Origin: SFEL01 sp964392455
GTDB lineage: Bacteria > Bacillota > Clostridia > Christensenellales > CAG-138
Direction of reading: 5' to 3'
Assembly (NCBI GenBank): GCA_964392455.1
Contig: CAYMPG010000006.1
Location: forward strand, 16,657-80,656
Length of the DNA: 64,000 nucleotides
The first letter of the stretch is position 1. Every line of letters starts with the position of its first letter. Both the position numbers and the translations under genes were made by a program. The notes below the pieces were generated by a model. It did not search any database and was not told where the DNA came from. It worked only from the letters and a program-made list of their open reading frames with translations. Below are positions 1 through 7,848 of this stretch, in pieces.

Positions 1-2
1 AC

Positions 3-344
3 ATGGGCGAGGATCCTGAGGAGATAGCAATGGCAATGGATGCATCCCGGCCCCATGTTTCAATATATGAGCCGGCATATGGCGATGATGGAGACGCTCT
101 GGTGATGGACAGGCTTACAGGCGAAGGAAATGGAGAGGACGAGGCGCTGGACAGGGTGCTTTTGCAGCAGCTTATGGACATACTTGAGCCACGGGAGCGG
201 CGCATAATAATGCTGCGCTATTTCCGCGATAAGACCCAGAGCGAGATAGCAGCATCCATGGGCATATCCCAGGTGCAGGTATCCCGGCTGGAGAGCCGCA
301 TAATGAAAAAGCTCAGGGAGCGGGCCATAGGAGAAAGCAGCTGA
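3..344 (+). CDS. sigF: Sporulation sigma factor, SigF/SigG type, C-terminal part
   Basis: Partial: the reading frame is open to the window edge, so the real start lies upstream. What remains covers the end of region 3 and all of region 4 of a sigma-70 family protein. The helix-turn-helix reads TQSEIAASMGISQVQVSRLE, the hallmark of the forespore sigma factors, and the upstream stretch SIYEPAYGDDGDALVMDRL is the usual linker of that group. The QSE and SQVQVSRLE wording is closer to SigF than to SigG (which usually has QME and SQAQVSRLE), but the N-terminal part needed to decide is missing. These factors bind core RNA polymerase and direct forespore transcription. It is followed by plsY on the same strand, not by a spoIIA-like partner. 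Confidence 0.8.
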   Translation: MGEDPEEIAMAMDASRPHVSIYEPAYGDDGDALVMDRLTGEGNGEDEALDRVLLQQLMDILEPRERRIIMLRYFRDKTQSEIAASMGISQVQVSRLESRIMKKLRERAIGESS

Positions 345-424
345 AGTAGGGGTAAAAAATATGTTCCATTTTCGCTGAGAATATGTTAAAATATTTGAAG
401 TAAAAACGAAATGGAGCACGCAGA

Positions 425-1045
425 ATGAACATACTGCCTTACTTATGGGTAATAATGGCGGCTTACCTGCTGGGCTGCTCAAATATGGCGCTGTACATTT
501 CCCGGTTTAAGGGGGTGGATATGCGCTCAGGCGGCAGCGGAAACCTGGGGGCGTCCAATGCCACGCTGCTGATGGGCTGGGGAGCAGGCGTGCTTGTGGG
601 GCTTCACGATATAGCAAAGGCTGCGATAGCTGTGGTGATTGCAGAGCTTATATACCCAAATGTGGAAAACATAGGCGCTGTGGCAGGCGTGGCAGCGGTG
701 ATGGGGCATATTTTTCCTGCGCCGATGGGCTTCAGAGGGGGCAAGGGCTTTGCCTCGTATATAGGCATGACGCTTGCGCTTAATTGGAAATTTGCCCTGG
801 CGATAATGGCCATGGTGCTGGTGATAACCCTTGTTACAGACTATATCGTGCTGGGAACTACGGCCACCGTGCTGCTGGTGCCGGGGTATTTGGGCTGGGA
901 GCGTAAAAATATGCTGCTGGTGCTCATACTGCTGATTGCCACGGCTGTGATAATCTACAAGCACAGGGCAAACTACGTGCGTATAATGAACGGCACCGAA
1001 ATAGGGCTGCGCTCCGCCGCAAAGGGCGAGCAGCGGGTGCGATAA
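425..1045 (+). CDS. plsY: Glycerol-3-phosphate acyltransferase PlsY
   Basis: Integral membrane acyltransferase that moves the acyl group from acyl-phosphate to sn-glycerol-3-phosphate, the first step of phospholipid synthesis in Gram-positives. The 206-residue length and several hydrophobic segments fit. The three PlsY motifs are visible: GSGNLGASN near residue 37, GHIFPAPMGFRGGKGFA near residues 95-111, and a conserved TDYIVLGTT segment near residue 139. A GGAG ribosome-binding site lies 8 bases ahead of the ATG. An 80-base gap with an A/T-rich stretch separates it from the sigma factor gene, so it probably has its own promoter. It ends at a strong hairpin shared with the convergent deaminase gene. 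Confidence 0.93.
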   Translation: MNILPYLWVIMAAYLLGCSNMALYISRFKGVDMRSGGSGNLGASNATLLMGWGAGVLVGLHDIAKAAIAVVIAELIYPNVENIGAVAGVAAVMGHIFPAPMGFRGGKGFASYIGMTLALNWKFALAIMAMVLVITLVTDYIVLGTTATVLLVPGYLGWERKNMLLVLILLIATAVIIYKHRANYVRIMNGTEIGLRSAAKGEQRVR

Positions 1046-1056
1046 CGGAGAAAAGC

Positions 1057-1102
1057 AAAAGGGCGGTATACCGGGATAAACCCTGCATACCGCCCTTTTA
1101 AT
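1057..1102. terminator. Bidirectional intrinsic terminator between plsY and mtaD
   Basis: A 13-base-pair perfect stem, AAAAGGGCGGTAT paired with ATACCGCCCTTTT, encloses a 17-base loop. A-rich and T-rich flanks on both sides let it work for the two convergent genes. Confidence 0.85.
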
Positions 1103-1109
1103 ATGTGCT

Positions 1110-2408
1110 TTAGCTGTAAAGGTGCTTTAGAGACTGCTTTACGTCTGCAAAGACCTTTTCTTTGTCTATGGTGAGGAATTCGCCGTTTTCGTAAAGTATT
1201 TTTCCATCTACCATCGTCATGGCAACGTCGCTTCCCTGGGCGCTGTAGCACAGCATGGATATGGGATCAAAAGCGGGCAGCATATGTGGAGCATCGAAGC
1301 TCAGGGCGATTAGATCTGCCTTGTTGCCTATGGCTATGCTGCCGCAATCCGGACGGCCCTGCATTTTGGCGCCGTTTGCCGTGGCCATTTTCAGCACCTC
1401 ATGGGGCTTCATTATGACAGGGTCATTGTGGAAGCCATTGTGTATTATGGAGGCAATGTGCATCTCCTCTATAAGGTTAAGGTTGTTGTTGCTGGCGGCA
1501 CCGTCAGTGCCAAGGCCTATGGTGAGCCCCATATCCAGCATCTTCTGAATGGGGGCAAAGCCGCTTCCCAGCTTCATATTGCTGGTAGGGTTATGTATGG
1601 GGGAAACGTTGTATTTACGGAGTATGTCCAGATCCTCATCGGTACACCATACACAGTGGGCCGCAATGCAGGGGCTGTCAAATGCGCCAAGGTCACGGAA
1701 CCACTGTGCGGGGGTTTTGCCGTATTTTTTTATGCACTCATCATGCTCGGCCTTTGTTTCTGAAAGGTGTATGTGCATTATTCCCTGCCTATCCCGGCAG
1801 GCTCTGCTGTGAGCTTTTACTATATGCTCAAGGCAGGTATACTCTGCGTGGATGGAAAAGTCTATCCTGAGCCTGCCGTTTCCTGCACCGTGGTATTTAT
1901 CATAGAGGGCAAGGGCCTCCTTTACCCGGTAGCTGTCCTCATAGGCCTCTGAAGGGTCAAAGGCAGATATGGCCCGGCAGATATTGGCCTTTATGCCAGA
2001 GGAAAGCACTGCCTCCGCAGTATCCTCGGAAAAGTAATACATATCGGAAAAGCTGGTGGTGCCGGTGGAAAGCATTTCCATTATAGCAAGCTGGCTGCCC
2101 GCCTTTACATCCTGAGAGCGCAGCTTGTCTTCCGTGGGAAACATATGGTCATAAAGCCATTCCTTGAGGGGCAGGTCGCTGCCTATGCCTCTTAGCAGTG
2201 TCATTGCGGCGTGGCAATGGGTATTGATAAGGCCGGGGAAAAGCACCTTTCCGCCCATATCCTTTATGTGGTCATATTTCTCCTGGGGCTGAGTATCGCC
2301 AAGGTAGCATATCCTGTCATCGGCTATGCCGAGACAGCCGTCCTTTATAATGGAAAAATGGTTATCGGCAGAGGCAACGATATGGCAGTTTTTCAGCAGG
2401 GTCTTCAT
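1110..2408 (-). CDS. mtaD: 5'-methylthioadenosine / S-adenosylhomocysteine deaminase
   Basis: Amidohydrolase-superfamily deaminase of 432 residues that converts S-adenosylhomocysteine or methylthioadenosine to the inosine analogue. The metal and catalytic residues are visible: NTHCHAAM (HxH), FSIHAEYT, MHIHLSET with the catalytic Glu, AAHCVWC, and GTDGAASNNNLNL with the metal-binding Asp. This set and the GSDLPLKEWL segment are typical of the MtaD/SAH deaminase group rather than guanine deaminase or chlorohydrolases. It is transcribed away from ahcY, whose product acts on the same substrate, which supports the assignment. A GGAGAAGG ribosome-binding site precedes the ATG. Substrate preference cannot be read from sequence. 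Confidence 0.85.
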   Translation of the reverse strand: MKTLLKNCHIVASADNHFSIIKDGCLGIADDRICYLGDTQPQEKYDHIKDMGGKVLFPGLINTHCHAAMTLLRGIGSDLPLKEWLYDHMFPTEDKLRSQDVKAGSQLAIMEMLSTGTTSFSDMYYFSEDTAEAVLSSGIKANICRAISAFDPSEAYEDSYRVKEALALYDKYHGAGNGRLRIDFSIHAEYTCLEHIVKAHSRACRDRQGIMHIHLSETKAEHDECIKKYGKTPAQWFRDLGAFDSPCIAAHCVWCTDEDLDILRKYNVSPIHNPTSNMKLGSGFAPIQKMLDMGLTIGLGTDGAASNNNLNLIEEMHIASIIHNGFHNDPVIMKPHEVLKMATANGAKMQGRPDCGSIAIGNKADLIALSFDAPHMLPAFDPISMLCYSAQGSDVAMTMVDGKILYENGEFLTIDKEKVFADVKQSLKHLYS

Positions 2409-2481
2409 AGTATACTTATATCCTTCTCCGGTAAGTTTGATATTTATATTATATCAGCACCCATGTGGAATGCAAAGCGGA

Positions 2482-2511
2482 TTGACACTATTAAGGCTGC
2501 CCTGTTAGAAT
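2482..2511 (+). promoter_or_regulatory. SigA-type promoter for ahcY
   Basis: TTGACA at 2482-2487 and TAGAAT at 2506-2511 are separated by 18 bases. They lie about 40 bases before the ahcY start, in the short gap between the two divergent genes. Confidence 0.6.
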
Positions 2512-2551
2512 GAATTATTGTATGACACAGGCAAAAAAGGAGAATTTTATC

Positions 2552-3796
2552 ATGAGCATAGTAAAGGATATGAGCCTTGCGGAGTATGGCCGCATGAAGA
2601 TAGAGTGGGTGCAGGATTTTATGCCGGCCCTGTCAGCTATAAAGGCACGCTTTGAAAAGGAAAAGCCCTTTGAAGGGCTGAAGATAACCCTTTCCATACA
2701 CATGGAGCCCAAGACTGCATACCTGGCCCTTTGCCTTGCTGCGGGCGGCGCACAGGTGCACGCCACGGGCTGCAATCCCCTTTCCACCCAGGATGATGCA
2801 GCGGCCGGGCTGGCTTCACTGGGAGTAAATACCTACGCAAAGTATGGCGTGGATGGTGAGGAATATCAGAGCCTGCTGGAGGCGGCCCTGTCCTGCCATC
2901 CTGACCTTATAATCGACGACGGCGGCGACCTTATGGAAATGCTGTCCGGCAAACGCAGTGACCTTGCAGACAGGGTAATAGGCGGAGCCGAGGAGACTAC
3001 CACCGGCATACATCGCCTCAGGGCAAGGGAACGCGCCGGTATACTGCCGTTCCCCATGATGAATGTAAACGACGCCAAGTGCAAGCATTATTACGATAAT
3101 AAATACGGCACGGGCCAATCCGTATGGGATGGCATTATGCATACTACAAATCTGCTTGTGGCAGGGCGCACCGTGGTGGTTGCAGGGTATGGCTACTGCG
3201 GCTGTGGCGTGGCCATGAGAGCAAAGGGCATGGGTGCAAATGTTATTGTGACCGAGATAGACCCTATAAAGGCTCTTGAAGCATCCATGGATGGCTGCCG
3301 TGTGATGACAATGGACAAGGCTGCGCCTGAGGGAGATATTTTTGTTACTACCACCGGCTGCCGTGATGTTATCACCCGCCGCCATTTTGAGGTGATGAAG
3401 GATAATGCATTCCTTTCCAATGCGGGCCACTTTAATGTGGAGGTAAATGCAGAGGAGCTGGAGGCCATGGCGGTAAAGGTATTCAAGCGGCGCAAGGATA
3501 TAATGGGCTACCAGATGGCAGACGGGCGCACGCTGAACCTTCTTGCTGAGGGAAGGCTGGTAAACCTTGCCTCCGGCAACGGGCATCCTGCGGAAATAAT
3601 GGATACCAGCTTTGCCATACAGGCGCTGTCCCTTGAATACCTTGTAAAGCATGGCAGGGGGCTGGATAAGCGGGTATATGAGGTGCCAAGGGAGATAGAT
3701 GAGGAGGTATCCCGCCTTAAGCTCAAGGGCTGCGGCATGGAGGTGGATGTGCTTACTCCCGAGCAGGAGGCATACCTTAATAGCTGGGAAGTATAA
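2552..3796 (+). CDS. ahcY: Adenosylhomocysteinase
   Basis: NAD-dependent hydrolase that reversibly splits S-adenosylhomocysteine into adenosine and homocysteine, relieving product inhibition of methyltransferases. The 414-residue protein shows the N-terminal substrate domain (SIHMEPKTAYL, ATGCNPLSTQDD, IIDDGGDLM), the MMNVNDAKCKHYYDNKYGTG segment, and the Rossmann NAD site VVVAGYGYCGCGVA, followed by NAGHFNVEV. An upstream in-frame ATG exists at 2510, but it lies inside the promoter -10 region; ATG 2552 follows AAAAAAGGAGAA and is the better start. It is divergent from the SAH deaminase gene and ends at a hairpin terminator. Confidence 0.93.
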   Translation: MSIVKDMSLAEYGRMKIEWVQDFMPALSAIKARFEKEKPFEGLKITLSIHMEPKTAYLALCLAAGGAQVHATGCNPLSTQDDAAAGLASLGVNTYAKYGVDGEEYQSLLEAALSCHPDLIIDDGGDLMEMLSGKRSDLADRVIGGAEETTTGIHRLRARERAGILPFPMMNVNDAKCKHYYDNKYGTGQSVWDGIMHTTNLLVAGRTVVVAGYGYCGCGVAMRAKGMGANVIVTEIDPIKALEASMDGCRVMTMDKAAPEGDIFVTTTGCRDVITRRHFEVMKDNAFLSNAGHFNVEVNAEELEAMAVKVFKRRKDIMGYQMADGRTLNLLAEGRLVNLASGNGHPAEIMDTSFAIQALSLEYLVKHGRGLDKRVYEVPREIDEEVSRLKLKGCGMEVDVLTPEQEAYLNSWEV

Positions 3797-3830
3797 AGGA
3801 TACACTTTAAACAGTATCCCATCATATGCA

Positions 3831-3862
3831 GCGGGGCAGCGGGCTCCGCTGCTTTGCTTTTT
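3831..3862 (+). terminator. Terminator after ahcY
   Basis: The 12-base arm GCGGGGCAGCGG pairs with CCGCTGCTTTGC across a 3-base loop (three G-T wobbles), followed by five T. Confidence 0.65.
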
Positions 3863-3881
3863 CGGGCGGATATGCTATAAT
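3854..3881 (+). promoter_or_regulatory. Promoter for ylmC, overlapping the ahcY terminator
   Basis: TTGCTT (3854-3859), 16 bases, then TATAAT (3876-3881) preceded by TG as an extended -10. The T run of the terminator forms part of the -35 region. Confidence 0.5.
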
Positions 3882-3921
3882 GCCGCATTTTTCAGCATAA
3901 TATAATGGGAGGTGATAAGCT

Positions 3922-4167
3922 GTGGCCTATTTAAATTTCGGTGATATCCGCCGCAAGGAAGTGATAAATATGAGGGATGGCTCCAGGCTGGGCTGCATAT
4001 GCGATCTGGAGGTGGAGCAGTGCTCCGGGCTGATACGGTCCATAGTTGTGCCGGGGCCGCCCCGTTTTTTCGGTATGCTCCGCAGCGATGAGGAGCTGGT
4101 GATACCTTATAATCGCATCAGCATGATAGGGGATGATGTGATACTGGTGGATATCGTGCTGAAGTAA
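3922..4167 (+). CDS. ylmC: YlmC/YmxH family sporulation protein (PRC-barrel)
   Basis: An 81-residue small protein of the YlmC/YmxH family, which is found across spore formers and has a PRC-barrel fold; its exact role is not known. The pattern LNFGDIRRKEVINMRDGSRL, then GCICDLE, then VPGPPRFFG, then IPYNRISMIGDDVILV is the family signature. Translation starts at GTG, 7 bases after GGGAGGTGAT. It stands alone between ahcY and nrdR with its own promoter. It is often adjacent to nrdR and pgeF-like genes in Clostridia, as here. Confidence 0.88.
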   Translation: MAYLNFGDIRRKEVINMRDGSRLGCICDLEVEQCSGLIRSIVVPGPPRFFGMLRSDEELVIPYNRISMIGDDVILVDIVLK

Positions 4168-4247
4168 ATTTATAAAAGTATATGGAAAAAAGACGATATG
4201 TATGGTATTATCCAATAAAACGATACTATATTTAGGGGGGATTTCCC

Positions 4248-4706
4248 ATGAAATGCCGTTATTGCCTCAGCACCGAAAGCAAGGTGGTGGATTCCCGTCC
4301 TACGGATGACGGTACGTCCATACGCAGGCGCAGGGAGTGTATAAACTGCGGTAAGCGCTTTACAACCTACGAAAAAATAGAAGAAATACCCATAATGGTA
4401 GTGAAAAAAGACGGTACACGGGAGGCTTTCAACAGCGAAAAGATTCTTTCCGGGGTACGCAGGGCCTGCGAAAAACGGCCTGTTTCTGCTGCGGATATAG
4501 ATGAGCTGGTGGATGGCGTAGTGCGGGAGGTGTTCAATTCTCTTGAGCAGGAGGTGCGTACCGAGACCATAGGCGAGCTGGTGATGCAGCGGCTCAAGGA
4601 GCTGGACGAGGTGGCATATGTGCGCTTTGCATCGGTATACCGCCAGTTTAAGGATATAAATACATTCATGAATGAGCTTAAGCTGCTTTTGGGAGAACAA
4701 TCATAA
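4248..4706 (+). CDS. nrdR: Transcriptional repressor NrdR
   Basis: Repressor of ribonucleotide reductase genes that senses ATP/dATP. Residues 3-34 hold a zinc ribbon with two CxxC pairs (MKCRYC and ECINCGK), followed by RFTTYEK and an ATP-cone domain to about residue 145. The 152-residue length is standard. AGGGGGGA precedes the ATG. The stop codon is directly followed by the pgeF start, so the two are co-transcribed. I saw no NrdR box in front of any gene in this window, so its targets lie elsewhere. Confidence 0.95.
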   Translation: MKCRYCLSTESKVVDSRPTDDGTSIRRRRECINCGKRFTTYEKIEEIPIMVVKKDGTREAFNSEKILSGVRRACEKRPVSAADIDELVDGVVREVFNSLEQEVRTETIGELVMQRLKELDEVAYVRFASVYRQFKDINTFMNELKLLLGEQS

Positions 4707-5558
4707 ATGAGCCCTATTTCACAAAAGGAGGCCGCGCTGATAAAGCACGGCTTCATTTACAAAAAAACACCTGCTGGCACCGGCCTTTACTGCGCTGAGG
4801 CGCTGGATGCTGCGGGCGGGGTAAAGCATGGCTTTTCCACAAGGGAGGGCGGGATAACCACAGCGCCCGCCTATGCCTCCTTAAATCTTAGCTGGAGCCG
4901 CTGCGGTTCAGAGGATGAGGTGGTTAAAAACTTCCGTATTTTCGCTGAAGGCGCAGGGATAAGCTATGATGACATGGCCGTAGTGAATCATGAGCATGGC
5001 AGCAGGGTGCTCAGGCTGGAGCATGAGCATCGAGGCAGAGGATTTTCCCTGGAGCCGCTGCCATTTTGCGATGGCATAATCACAAACGATCCATCCGTTA
5101 CTCTGGTCACCTCCCATGCGGACTGCGGCGCATACTTTTTCTATGACCCTGTGCGCCGGGCAATAGGCATGGCCCATGCAGGCTGGAAGGGGACTCTCCT
5201 TCGCATAGGGGCACGGATGGCAGAGCGCATGGCCGAGGAATACGGCACTGACCCTGCCGATATAATAGCTTCCACCGGCCCATGCATATGCGGCGGCTGT
5301 TTTGAGGTGGATGAGAGCCTTGGCAGAAGCTTTTCGGATGAATTTTCCCAGGATGGCATTGCCCGCCCCGGAAAGCCCGGCAAGGCGTATGTGGATCTTG
5401 AGCTTGCGGCGGCAGTGCAGTTTGTGGAGGCAGGCATAAGGCCGGAAAATATTACCCTTATGAATGCATGCACCTATGAAAACAGGGCCATGTTCTTTTC
5501 GCACCGCCGCGATAAGGGCATCACAGGCTCCATGGCGGCGTTTATCAAGCTGATATAA
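4707..5558 (+). CDS. pgeF: Purine nucleoside phosphorylase / laccase-domain protein (YfiH, YlmD family)
   Basis: Multi-copper-oxidase-like (DUF152) protein of 283 residues; family members have been shown to act as purine nucleoside phosphorylases and adenosine deaminases, and in E. coli as a cell-wall editing factor. The zinc-binding His-Cys-His set is visible in VNHEHGSRV, SHADCGAYFF and HAGWKGTLLR, with GPCICGGCFEVDE later. The start ATG abuts the nrdR stop; the ribosome-binding site GGGAG lies in the end of nrdR. The N-terminal 35 residues before VKHGFSTREGG are longer than in many homologues. Confidence 0.88.
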   Translation: MSPISQKEAALIKHGFIYKKTPAGTGLYCAEALDAAGGVKHGFSTREGGITTAPAYASLNLSWSRCGSEDEVVKNFRIFAEGAGISYDDMAVVNHEHGSRVLRLEHEHRGRGFSLEPLPFCDGIITNDPSVTLVTSHADCGAYFFYDPVRRAIGMAHAGWKGTLLRIGARMAERMAEEYGTDPADIIASTGPCICGGCFEVDESLGRSFSDEFSQDGIARPGKPGKAYVDLELAAAVQFVEAGIRPENITLMNACTYENRAMFFSHRRDKGITGSMAAFIKLI

Positions 5559-5580
5559 CCATAAACTGTAATGTATTCAT

Positions 5581-5627
5581 CTCCCCGCTTTTTTGCCACA
5601 CTAAGGCGAGAAAAGGGGAGATTTTTA
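5581..5627 (+). terminator. Hairpin with T run, overlapping the ribosome-binding site of the next gene
   Basis: The CTCCCC arm (5581-5586) pairs with GGGGAG (5615-5620), with further weaker pairing inside, and a five-T run follows. It looks like a terminator for pgeF, but GGGGAG is also the Shine-Dalgarno of the gene at 5629. Confidence 0.6.
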
Positions 5628-5628
5628 T

Positions 5629-6198
5629 ATGCCGCAATACATTGCGCTGATAATATGCGCCTATATACTTATAGCCTCCGGCGTGCTGACAGAGCCGTGC
5701 CGGGCCATGGGGATAACTAGATTTAAGCTGAGCTATGCGCTGTTGTGTACCCTTGCGCTATCCATATTTCAGCTCAGGATAGGGGTGGAAGCCAGTATTA
5801 ACCTGGGCGCAGTTGCTCTGGCATTTATACCGGGGCTGATGATGGAAAAGGGAGAGGATGCCGCCGGCATAGGAGCTGTGATGCTGGTTTCTGCGGTGAT
5901 AGCCCTGCTTAAATACAGCGGGGAAATGTATGGAGCAGGCAGCGGCCTTCTGTGCGGCCTTATGGCGGGAGCCACGGGGCTGGTGCTTGCGGATAGCCCT
6001 GCCGCAGCGGCCTTTGCGGCAGGAGGAATACCGCTGGTGACCGCTGTGCTGGAGGCGTTTATATGGCTGACGGTCTCAGGGTATGCTTCGGTGGAGATAG
6101 GGCATGATACCATTGCCGCCCAGATGATAGCCCTTGGCATGAGCTTTGCAATATTGTGGGTGCATGGCATTTGTACAAAAAGGGCAGATGCAGGGTAA
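5629..6198 (+). CDS. Unknown membrane protein upstream of spoIIIA
   Basis: I do not recognise this 189-residue protein. It is almost entirely hydrophobic, with about six predicted membrane segments (roughly residues 4-22, 32-50, 60-72, 80-97, 108-150 and 160-178) and very short loops. There is no signal peptide and no charged catalytic motif. It starts at ATG 5629, 8 bases after GGGGAG, which is inside a stem. It is bounded by hairpins on both sides and lies directly before spoIIIAA on the same strand, so a sporulation-related role is possible, but that is only inferred from position. Confidence 0.6.
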   Translation: MPQYIALIICAYILIASGVLTEPCRAMGITRFKLSYALLCTLALSIFQLRIGVEASINLGAVALAFIPGLMMEKGEDAAGIGAVMLVSAVIALLKYSGEMYGAGSGLLCGLMAGATGLVLADSPAAAAFAAGGIPLVTAVLEAFIWLTVSGYASVEIGHDTIAAQMIALGMSFAILWVHGICTKRADAG

Positions 6199-6219
6199 AA
6201 TAATATGTGACAGTATTCG

Positions 6220-6247
6220 ACCGCCGGTACATCTGGCGGTTTTGTGT
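6220..6247 (+). terminator. Weak terminator before spoIIIAA
   Basis: ACCGCCGG pairs with CTGGCGGT over a 5-base loop, followed by TTTGTGTT. Confidence 0.5.
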
Positions 6248-6297
6248 TATATAGGCTTGTGGTGTCATAGGTATATACAGTAACGGAGGGACAAGGC

Positions 6298-7143
6298 ATG
6301 GAACGAAGCTGCCTGAGCGTATTGCCGGGGGATATGCGTAGCGCCGTAGAGGCTGCGCTGATGGAGGGGGATGAGGAGATACGCATAAGGGCGGAACTGC
6401 CGGTAATGCTTTGCGGCAGGGCGGTAAGGCGGCTTGAGTACATACCTGCCGCTGCCGAATGTGAAGCCCTGCTGGAGCTGATCTGCGGACATTCCCTGTA
6501 TGCCCATTCGGAGGAGCTTAAGGGATGCTACGTTACCCTGGAGGATGGCTCAAGGGTAGGCATGGCGGGGCAGATGACCAGGGCAGGCATGACCATGCCC
6601 CACAGCTTTAATATACGCATCGCCCATCAGGCCATAGGGGCGGCAGATGGGCTGGTAAGGCATATAGTATCCGGCGACCGGGTATGCAGCGCCCTGCTGG
6701 CATCTGTTCCCGGCGCAGGCAAGACCACCGTGCTGCGGGATGCTGCAAGGCAGCTTTCCCTTATGGGATACCGTGTGGGCATAGCGGATGAGCGGGGGGA
6801 GATAGCTGCCCAGGTGGCAGGCATACCAAAGCTGGATGTGGGCTGTGCAGATGTGATGGGGGGCTGTGCCAAGGGGCGAGGTATGGAGCTGCTGCTCAGA
6901 GGAATGTCCCCTCAGATACTCATTGCAGATGAGATCGCCTCAAATGAGGATGCTGAGGCGGTTCTGGAGGCATCTGGATGCGGGGTGAAGGTGATAGCCA
7001 GCGCCCATGGAAGCGGCAGAGATATGCTCAGGCGCGAGGGAATAAAAAAAGCCCTGGAGCAGGGAGCCTTTGACAAGGTGCTGCTGCTTAAAAGCACAGG
7101 CGGTATAAGGAGCATAGAGGATATTTCCGGGGAGGTAATATGA
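6298..7143 (+). CDS. spoIIIAA: Stage III sporulation protein AA (ATPase)
   Basis: Secretion-type ATPase of the SpoIIIA-SpoIIQ channel that links mother cell and forespore after engulfment. The 281-residue protein has Walker A SVPGAGKTT near residues 137-145, GIADERGEIA near residue 160, and Walker B ILIADEIASNEDAEAV near residue 203. GGAGGGACAAGG precedes the ATG. It is the first gene of an eight-gene operon in which each following gene overlaps or closely follows the previous one. In this family the gene is normally read by the SigE holoenzyme; no SigE promoter was confidently located. Confidence 0.95.
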   Translation: MERSCLSVLPGDMRSAVEAALMEGDEEIRIRAELPVMLCGRAVRRLEYIPAAAECEALLELICGHSLYAHSEELKGCYVTLEDGSRVGMAGQMTRAGMTMPHSFNIRIAHQAIGAADGLVRHIVSGDRVCSALLASVPGAGKTTVLRDAARQLSLMGYRVGIADERGEIAAQVAGIPKLDVGCADVMGGCAKGRGMELLLRGMSPQILIADEIASNEDAEAVLEASGCGVKVIASAHGSGRDMLRREGIKKALEQGAFDKVLLLKSTGGIRSIEDISGEVI

Positions 7144-7640
7144 GGATACTGGGAGGCATGGCGGCGCTTGCCATATGCCTGCTGCTTGGGATGAGCCGGG
7201 CGGCGGCGCTTAATATAAGGCGGAGGATAATGCGAACTTTTTCCATTGATATGCGCGCGCTGGCAGATGAAATGGAATACAGACCTCGGGATATTGGGAA
7301 CATGGCTCAGGGAATGTATGAAGGAGGCCATGGAAAATTCTGGCGGGAATTTGCTGCAAATATTTCAGGGGCGGCAAGCGGCGGGCAGGCGTGGATTCAA
7401 ACGGCAAGGGCGCAGGAAGGCTTCAGCCTGCTGAGCACGGGGGAAAGAAACCTCATTGAGGAGGCTGGCAGCCCGGTGTGCGGGCTGGATATTGAGGGCA
7501 GCGTAAGGGCGCTGAGACACCTGAGCGAAAGGGCGGAAGGGCAGGCCGATGAGCTTGACAGGCAAAATAGCAGCAGGGGCGCCATGTATCAGAAGCTGGG
7601 GCTGCTGAGCGGCCTTGCAGTAATGCTGCTGATAATATAG
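7140..7640 (+). CDS. spoIIIAB: Stage III sporulation protein AB
   Basis: Membrane protein of the SpoIIIA channel, related to GspF-type secretion platform proteins. The 166 residues begin with a membrane segment (about 5-25), continue with a helical soluble part containing EYRPRDIGNMAQGMYEGGHGKFW and a central LLSTGERNLIEEAG, and end in a second membrane segment (about 150-166). The start overlaps the spoIIIAA stop by four bases (ATGA), indicating translational coupling. GGGGAGG provides the ribosome-binding site. Confidence 0.92.
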   Translation: MRILGGMAALAICLLLGMSRAAALNIRRRIMRTFSIDMRALADEMEYRPRDIGNMAQGMYEGGHGKFWREFAANISGAASGGQAWIQTARAQEGFSLLSTGERNLIEEAGSPVCGLDIEGSVRALRHLSERAEGQADELDRQNSSRGAMYQKLGLLSGLAVMLLII

Positions 7641-7650
7641 GAGGGCTGGA

Positions 7651-7848
7651 ATGGATATTGAGCTGGTGCTGCGAATAGCAGGTATAGGTATACTGGTGGC
7701 GGTGATATGTCAGCTCCTCAAGCAGACCGGCAGGGACGATATAGCCATGCTGGCTGCCCTTGCGGCGCTGGTGCTGGCCCTCAGCATGGTGGTGGGGGAA
7801 ATAGGCCAGCTTCTTGAGCAGGTAAAGCGGATATTCGGGCTGTATTGA
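7651..7848 (+). CDS. spoIIIAC: Stage III sporulation protein AC
   Basis: Small two-helix membrane protein of the SpoIIIA channel. The 65 residues show the family pattern: an N-terminal helix IAGIGILVAVICQLLKQTGRDD, with the usual GRDD turn near residue 29, and a second helix ending in VGEIGQLLEQVKRIFGLY. AGGAGGGCT precedes the ATG by 6 bases. It overlaps spoIIIAD by one base. Confidence 0.94.
   Translation: MDIELVLRIAGIGILVAVICQLLKQTGRDDIAMLAALAALVLALSMVVGEIGQLLEQVKRIFGLY

Noticed and set aside
2816..3805. Minus-strand open frame of 329 codons opposite ahcY
   Set aside because: It is the mirror of a highly conserved gene and has no recognisable protein features.
4168..4247. NrdR box in front of nrdR
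   Set aside because: The A/T-rich stretch has no palindrome matching the ACACWATAT-type box.
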